Shown here: positions 58,739-64,000 of the stretch, one piece after another
Numbering within the stretch: the stretch's first letter is position 1
Layout: the number at the start of each line of letters is the position of its first letter
Assembly (NCBI RefSeq): GCF_000987765.1
Contig: NZ_LAHP01000008.1
Location: 1-64,000, forward strand
Direction: 5' to 3'
From: Arsukibacterium sp. MJ3
Lineage (GTDB): Bacteria > Pseudomonadota > Gammaproteobacteria > Enterobacterales > Alteromonadaceae
DNA length: 64,000 nt
Notes under the pieces: model-generated
Database searches by the model: none
Told to the model about the DNA's origin: nothing
Seen by the model: only the letters and a program-made list of their open reading frames with translations
Made by a program: the position numbers and the translations under genes

Positions 58739-61549
58739 TTATTTAATGGTAAGCGCGTCGTTAACCAAAGCCTGTTGCTGCTTGTTATGCACCGACAAAT
58801 AACCCACTGCTGGCGAGGAAGACGCCTCACGCCCTGCATAACTCAGATAGCCTTCTTTAGGCAGCGCTGCCCGGAAGTGATGCTGGCTGCAATACCATGC
58901 ACCCTGATTTTGTGGTTCTTCCTGACACCAAACATAATCAGTAACATGGGAATAAAGGCTTAACACCTCAGCCATTTCAGCATGCGGAAACGGATATAAT
59001 TGTTCAACCCGAACAATCGCAACATCAGTCTGCTCACGCTTACGCCGCTCTTCAAGTAACTCGTAATACACCTTACCACTACAGAACACCACGCGTTTTA
59101 CATCAGCAGGGTTAATATCGTCAATCTCAGCAATGACGTTCAAAAACTTGCCTGCTGCCAGTTCTTCCAGGGTAGAAGTGGCCAGCGGATGACGTAATAA
59201 AGACTTTGGTGTCATAACAATTAAAGGCCGACGCATTGGTCGCACCATTTGCCGGCGAAGCATATTATAAACCTGAGCCGGGGTGGTCGGGATACAGACC
59301 TGCATATTATGATCAGCACATAATTGCAGGAAACGCTCTAACCGGGCTGAAGAGTGTTCCGGCCCCTGACCTTCATAACCATGTGGTAACAATAAGGTTA
59401 AACCACACAGCCTGCCCCATTTTTGCTCACCAGAACTTAAGAATTGGTCAATAACTACCTGAGCACCATTAGCAAAGTCACCAAACTGTCCTTCCCAAAG
59501 CACTAATGCCCGAGGTTCAGCAGTAGCATAGCCATATTCAAATGCCATTACAGCTTCTTCAGACAGCGCTGAATCGAAAATCTGGAACGGTCCCTGGTCT
59601 TCACTAATTTTTTCTAGTGGAATATGGGTACTGCCGTCTTCTTGATTAAACAATACAGCATGGCGATGAAAAAAAGTGCCGCGGCCAGAGTCTTGTCCAA
59701 CAAAGCGTATCCGGCTACCTTCGGCTACGGTTGCAGCATAAGCCAGAATTTCCGCAAAGCCCCAATCAATCTTTTTTTCGCCTTTTAACATTAATGCCCG
59801 GTCTTCATATACCCGGCCTACCTGACGTTGCAATATATGACTGTCAGGTACGCTTATGGCTTTTTCACCAAGCGCCACCAATTTATCGACCGCCATACTA
59901 GCATCGTAGGTTACTTCCCAGTCATGCCCAAGGTAAGGCGTCCAGTCTACTGATGGCGCCGTCATTGACCGACGTTCGTCTACCACGCAGTCGCCTTTAT
60001 CCAGTGCGTCGCGATAATCACCTGTCAGCTTTTTAACATCGTCATCTGTAAGTACGCCTTCACTCACCAGTTTTTTGGCGTAAATTTCCCGTGGTGTCGG
60101 ATGCTTTTTAATCATCTGATACATCAACGGCTGAGTCGCGTTTGGCTCGTCGGCTTCGTTATGACCATTACGCCGGTAACAAAACAAATCGATAACCACA
60201 TCACGTTTAAACGTATTACGATAATCTACCGCTAACTGAGCAACAAACACCACGGCTTCAGGATCATCACCGTTAACATGAAAAATAGGTGCCTGTACCA
60301 TTTTAGCAATATCAGTACAATAAGGGGTAGAACGGGAATCTTCCGGATTAGAAGTAGTAAAACCAACCTGGTTATTGATAACTACCCGTACAGTACCACC
60401 GACTTTAAAGGCACGGGTTTGCGATATGTTGAACGTTTCAGCAACCACACCCTGACCTGCAAAAGCCGCATCACCATGAATGGTAATAGGCAAGGCCAAT
60501 GAGCCATCAGTACAACCACGACGATCAAGACGGGCCCGCACTGAACCAATAACTACCGGGTTTACTATTTCCAGGTGTGAAGGGTTAAATGCCAGCGCTA
60601 AATGAACATTGCCACCTTTGGTTTCAAAGTCAGACGAAAAGCCCATGTGATATTTCACATCACCGGCACCGACAACTTCATATTTCCCTGCAAATTCGTC
60701 AAACAGCGTTGAAGGCGTTTTACCCAACACATTAATTAAGGTATTTAAACGACCGCGGTGGGCCATGCCAATAACAGAATCTTTGGCACCCTGCTCACCA
60801 GCTCGATGAATCATCGCTTTGAGCATTGGAATTAATGCATCGCCGCCTTCCAGACCAAAACGTTTGGCACCCGGGAATTTAGACCCAAGATATTTTTCAA
60901 GACCGTCAGCGGCCACCAAGCCTTTAAGAATACTCAAGCGGGTTTCTTTATCGAATACCGCACTTGACAATGTCCCTTCAAGCCGCTGTTGGATCCAACG
61001 TTTCTCGTCGGTTGAGACAATATGCATATACTCAGCACCGATGGAACCACAATAGGTTTTTTCCAGCGCTTGGTGCAAATCGCCTAATTTCATCGTCTCT
61101 TGACCACTGGCGAATGATCCAACATTGAACTCAGTAGCGTAATCAGCTTCAGACAAGTCGTGATACGATAATTCAAGATCGCGAACACGTGGTTGCTGCC
61201 ACAAATTCAAAGGATCTAGTTTGGCATGTTGATGACCGCGAAAACGGTAAGAATTAATAAGTTGTAGTACTTTCACCTGACGGGTGTCTGCGGCATTACC
61301 ACTGTTAACAATTATAACTTCGCGATGTTTGTTTCGCGCTAAATCAGCAAACTGCCGTCGAACATCAGCATGTCGAGTTTCAAGATCGACCCCATCGATT
61401 TTTGGTAAGCCGGCGAAAAATTCACGCCATTCGTCACCAACACTGGTGGGCTCTGCTAGGTAGGATTCATAGAGGTCATCCACATAGGCCATGTTACCAC
61501 CGCCAAGATGTGAAGACTCTAACCACGCCTTCATTACACCTTCCTGCAT
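58739..61549 (-). CDS. sucA: 2-oxoglutarate dehydrogenase E1 component
   Basis: SucA is the thiamine-diphosphate-dependent decarboxylase of the complex. The 936-residue protein starts MQEGVMKAWLESSHLGG, close to the E. coli start, and shows IGMAHRGRLNTLINV, the ThDP motif GDAAFAGQGVVAETFNIS and CYRRNGHNEADEP. AAGGGAAAC lies before the ATG. A hairpin in the 102-bp gap separates it from sdhB. Confidence 0.97.
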   Translation of the reverse strand: MQEGVMKAWLESSHLGGGNMAYVDDLYESYLAEPTSVGDEWREFFAGLPKIDGVDLETRHADVRRQFADLARNKHREVIIVNSGNAADTRQVKVLQLINSYRFRGHQHAKLDPLNLWQQPRVRDLELSYHDLSEADYATEFNVGSFASGQETMKLGDLHQALEKTYCGSIGAEYMHIVSTDEKRWIQQRLEGTLSSAVFDKETRLSILKGLVAADGLEKYLGSKFPGAKRFGLEGGDALIPMLKAMIHRAGEQGAKDSVIGMAHRGRLNTLINVLGKTPSTLFDEFAGKYEVVGAGDVKYHMGFSSDFETKGGNVHLALAFNPSHLEIVNPVVIGSVRARLDRRGCTDGSLALPITIHGDAAFAGQGVVAETFNISQTRAFKVGGTVRVVINNQVGFTTSNPEDSRSTPYCTDIAKMVQAPIFHVNGDDPEAVVFVAQLAVDYRNTFKRDVVIDLFCYRRNGHNEADEPNATQPLMYQMIKKHPTPREIYAKKLVSEGVLTDDDVKKLTGDYRDALDKGDCVVDERRSMTAPSVDWTPYLGHDWEVTYDASMAVDKLVALGEKAISVPDSHILQRQVGRVYEDRALMLKGEKKIDWGFAEILAYAATVAEGSRIRFVGQDSGRGTFFHRHAVLFNQEDGSTHIPLEKISEDQGPFQIFDSALSEEAVMAFEYGYATAEPRALVLWEGQFGDFANGAQVVIDQFLSSGEQKWGRLCGLTLLLPHGYEGQGPEHSSARLERFLQLCADHNMQVCIPTTPAQVYNMLRRQMVRPMRRPLIVMTPKSLLRHPLATSTLEELAAGKFLNVIAEIDDINPADVKRVVFCSGKVYYELLEERRKREQTDVAIVRVEQLYPFPHAEMAEVLSLYSHVTDYVWCQEEPQNQGAWYCSQHHFRAALPKEGYLSYAGREASSSPAVGYLSVHNKQQQALVNDALTIK

Positions 61550-61587
61550 TTAGTTTCCCTTATTTCTGAGCACCTGAAAAAAGTAGC

Positions 61588-61626
61588 AAAAAAACCGTCA
61601 CTTCGCTGGCGAAATGGCCGGTTTTT
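61588..61626 (-). terminator. Hairpin with T-run between sdhB and sucA
   Basis: AAAAACC (61590-61596) pairs with GGTTTTT (61620-61626) and TTCG/CGAA forms an inner stem. On the minus strand seven T follow (GGTTTTTTTGC). It looks like a partial terminator within the sdh-suc run. Confidence 0.6.
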
Positions 61627-61651
61627 CTAATATTAACTAAAAAAGGACGCG

Positions 61652-62371
61652 TTACAGCGCCCGGTTCAACAACATCGACTTTATCTTACCAATTGCTTTA
61701 GTTGGGTTAAGCCCTTTTGGACAAACCGCTACGCAATTCATAATGCCATGACAACGGAACACACTGAACGCATCATCTAAATCGTTTAAACGCTCTTCTG
61801 TTGCGGTATCCCGGCTATCGGCTAAAAAGCGATACGCGTGTAATAAACCGGCTGGGCCGATAAACTTATCCGGATTCCACCAGAACGACGGACATGACGA
61901 TGAACAGCATGCACATAAAATACACTCGTACAGGCCGTCAAGCTTAGCACGCTCTTCCGGGCTTTGTAAAAACTCACCGGCAGGCGGTAATTTACCATCG
62001 TTAATAAGATACGGCTTAACCTTTTCATACTGAGTATAAAATTGGCTCATGTCGACAACCAAATCACGAATGACCGGTAAGCCAGGTAAGGGTCTTATAA
62101 CTATTTTTCCACCTTTCAACCCCGCAGCTGACAAAGGCGTGATACAACCCAAGCCATTTTTACCGTTGATATTAAATCCATCAGAACCACATACACCCTC
62201 TCTGCAACTTCTTCTAAAAGAAAGTGTAGGATCTTGTTCTTTTAACTTTAACATCGCATCAAGAACCATCATATCCCGGCCTTCCGGGTTATCTAATGTG
62301 TATTCCTGCATGCGCGGCGCTTTGTCGACATCAGGGTTATAACGATAGATTGAGAAAACTATTTTATTCAT
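61652..62371 (-). CDS. sdhB: Succinate dehydrogenase iron-sulfur subunit
   Basis: SdhB passes electrons from SdhA to quinone through three Fe-S clusters. The 239-residue protein has the [2Fe-2S] ligands in SCREGVCGSDGF, and the [4Fe-4S] and [3Fe-4S] cysteines in CILCACCSSSCP and CHGIMNCVAVCPKGLNP. It starts 12 bp after sdhA and its length equals that of enteric SdhB plus one residue. Confidence 0.97.
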   Translation of the reverse strand: MNKIVFSIYRYNPDVDKAPRMQEYTLDNPEGRDMMVLDAMLKLKEQDPTLSFRRSCREGVCGSDGFNINGKNGLGCITPLSAAGLKGGKIVIRPLPGLPVIRDLVVDMSQFYTQYEKVKPYLINDGKLPPAGEFLQSPEERAKLDGLYECILCACCSSSCPSFWWNPDKFIGPAGLLHAYRFLADSRDTATEERLNDLDDAFSVFRCHGIMNCVAVCPKGLNPTKAIGKIKSMLLNRAL

Positions 62372-62383
62372 CGCTTTGCCCTC

Positions 62384-64000
62384 TTAATATGTACGTGCTT
62401 TTGGCGGGAAAGATTCGCGGAACTTAGGTTCTAAGTTTACTTTCCGTTTAAATAACTCATCGTTTTCAGGATTATACACACTGTGACATAACCAGTTAGC
62501 GTCATCGCGATCAGGAAAATCAGAACGTGAATGTGCGCCTCTGCTTTCCTGCCGGAAATTAGCTGAGGCAGCAGTTGAGTAAGCCGTCTCCATCAAATTA
62601 TCAAGCTCTAAACATTCAATACGCATGGTATTAAAATCTGAACTCTTATCATCGAGTCGGGCGTACTTTATACGTTCACGTATTTCATTTAATTCCGACA
62701 TACCTTCTGCCATAGCGTCACCCTCACGAAATACAGAGAAATTAAGCTGCATACATTTTTGCAAATCTTTCTTAATTTGAACCGGATCTTCACCTTGTCC
62801 TGGTTTAGTTTCTTCCCAGCGCTGGGTACGGGCTAAAGCGGCATCTAAATCCGATTGTGAAGCGGCACGAGCTTGTGCAGTAGCCGTTAAGGCTTCGCCT
62901 AAATGTAAACCGGTTGCCCGGCCAAACACCACTAAGTCGAGTAACGAATTACCCCCTAAACGGTTGGCTCCATGCACCGATACACATGCAATCTCACCAC
63001 AGGCAAATAAGCCAGCAACCACAGACTCGGTACCATCCGCTTTGGGCTTAATAACCTGCCCATTAACGTTAGTTGGAATACCACCCATCATATAATGGCA
63101 AGTAGGAATAACGGGGATAGGTTCTTTTACCGGATCAACGTGAGCAAAGGTTTTTGACAGCTCACAGACACCTGGTAAACGGCTTTCCAGCACCTCGGCA
63201 CCCAGATGGTCTAACTTAAGCTTAATGTGTACGCCCCAAGGGCCATCACAACCGCGACCTTCGCGAATTTCTGTCATCATGGCGCGAGCAACTACATCAC
63301 GACCCGCTAAATCTTTAGCATTAGGCGCATAACGTTCCATAAAGCGTTCGCCGTTTTTGTTAAGAAGGTAACCACCTTCTCCGCGACAACCTTCGGTAAC
63401 CAAAGAACCGGCGCCAGCAATACCGGTTGGGTGAAATTGCCACATTTCCATATCCTGTAGTGGCACACCTGCGCGCATTGCCATACCTATGCCATCACCG
63501 GTATTTATGTGAGCATTTGTAGTAGAGGCGTAAATACGACCGGCACCACCGGTCGCTAACACGGTTGCTTTAGCTTTAAAGTAAACAACTTCGCCAGTTT
63601 CAATCTCAATAGCAGTACAACCAACAACTGCGCCATCCTGATTTTTCACCAAATCAAGGGCGTACCATTCAGAAAACACCTGAGTACGGTTTTTAACGTT
63701 TTGTTGATACAACAAATGTAGTAAGGCATGGCCTGTGCGATCTGCGGCAGCAGCAGTACGTGAGGCTTGTTCCCCACCGAAATTTTTCGATTGGCCGCCA
63801 AAAGCTCGTTGGTATACCCGGCCGTTTTCAAAACGCGAAAACGGTAATCCCATATTTTCCAACTCGGTTATTGCTTCCGGGCCGGTTTTACACATATATT
63901 CAATGGCGTCTTGATCGCCGATATAGTCTGAACCTTTAACGGTATCAAACATGTGCCATTCCCAGTTATCCTCATGAGAATTACCTAATGCTACGGTAAT
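62384..64000 (-). CDS. sdhA: Succinate dehydrogenase flavoprotein subunit, 5' part beyond the window
   Basis: SdhA oxidises succinate to fumarate with covalently bound FAD. The frame stays open to the window edge (the last codons read [17 protein letters not shown]), so the N-terminal 50 or so residues, including the FAD-linking His, are outside. Visible are [16 protein letters not shown]-like sequence, [39 protein letters not shown], and the active-site [13 protein letters not shown]-like [13 protein letters not shown]. The ATG at 63952 is internal and not the true start. sdhC and sdhD are expected just beyond the edge. Confidence 0.96.
   Translation of the reverse strand: MTVALGNSHEDNWEWHMFDTVKGSDYIGDQDAIEYMCKTGPEAITELENMGLPFSRFENGRVYQRAFGGQSKNFGGEQASRTAAAADRTGHALLHLLYQQNVKNRTQVFSEWYALDLVKNQDGAVVGCTAIEIETGEVVYFKAKATVLATGGAGRIYASTTNAHINTGDGIGMAMRAGVPLQDMEMWQFHPTGIAGAGSLVTEGCRGEGGYLLNKNGERFMERYAPNAKDLAGRDVVARAMMTEIREGRGCDGPWGVHIKLKLDHLGAEVLESRLPGVCELSKTFAHVDPVKEPIPVIPTCHYMMGGIPTNVNGQVIKPKADGTESVVAGLFACGEIACVSVHGANRLGGNSLLDLVVFGRATGLHLGEALTATAQARAASQSDLDAALARTQRWEETKPGQGEDPVQIKKDLQKCMQLNFSVFREGDAMAEGMSELNEIRERIKYARLDDKSSDFNTMRIECLELDNLMETAYSTAASANFRQESRGAHSRSDFPDRDDANWLCHSVYNPENDELFKRKVNLEPKFRESFPPKARTY

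Noticed and set aside
63646-63952. ATG at 63952 as the start of sdhA
   Set aside because: The frame continues to the window edge with conserved SdhA residues, so the true start lies outside.
1-64000. tRNA, rRNA and complete prophage
   Set aside because: No cloverleaf, rRNA-like stretch or phage structural genes could be recognised.

Overview
The window is a bacterial chromosome segment from a gammaproteobacterium. The gene content and order (plsX-fabHDG-acpP-fabF-pabC-mltG-tmk-holB-pilZ-tatD, rpmF-yceD, rne/rluC, sdhAB-sucABCD, AcnD/PrpF-type methylcitrate cycle, EarP-modified EF-P, CrbS/CrbR with acs, DcaP-type porin) point to the Alteromonadales/Chromatiaceae group (Rheinheimera, Arsukibacterium, Alishewanella or a close relative). 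The genus is an inference from gene families, not a database match.

Layout. 1-3.7 kb is the accessory part: a small membrane protein of unknown function, an attC-like stem-loop, an IS91-family (HUH, two-tyrosine) element that also encodes a tyrosine recombinase, and a broken integron integrase that still has a LexA-box-like site in front of it. 3.7-10.8 kb is a propionate (methylcitrate) operon on the minus strand, GntR regulator-prpB-prpC-acnD-prpF, with GTCGAC-centred palindromes before the regulator. 10.7-11.24 kb has no protein gene but shows several hairpins and a plus-strand terminator, which suggests a small RNA. 11.2-22 kb is a long minus-strand run of fatty-acid and housekeeping genes. 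22-24.3 kb holds maf/yceF, a HAD phosphatase and rluC; rne follows with a long leader.

28-41 kb is an acetate module: a DcaP-like porin, acs, the response regulator CrbR, the transporter-fused sensor kinase CrbS, a two-gene acetate-type symporter, a small membrane protein, a cNMP/CBS/DUF294 protein and a DEDDh exonuclease. Acetate uptake, activation to acetyl-CoA and sensing are therefore encoded side by side. 41-49.3 kb holds two PH-domain membrane proteins, a YehS-like protein, efp with its rhamnosyltransferase gene earP, two unknown genes, a LysE exporter, a DUF3185 protein and glnS.

49.4-55.1 kb is a second accessory-looking unit: a TonB-dependent receptor, a sulfotransferase and a flavin-dependent tryptophan halogenase interrupted by one in-frame stop codon. 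55.2-64 kb is the TCA cluster sdhA(partial)-sdhB-sucA-sucB-sucC-sucD on the minus strand. Propionate and acetate breakdown both feed this cycle.

No rRNA, tRNA or CRISPR array was recognised. The items most worth a second look are the decayed integron with its SOS-type site, the possible small RNA at about 11.1 kb, the nonsense-interrupted halogenase with a 9-bp triplicate repeat nearby, the long inverted repeat between acnD and prpF, and the unassigned genes next to earP and the acetate symporter.
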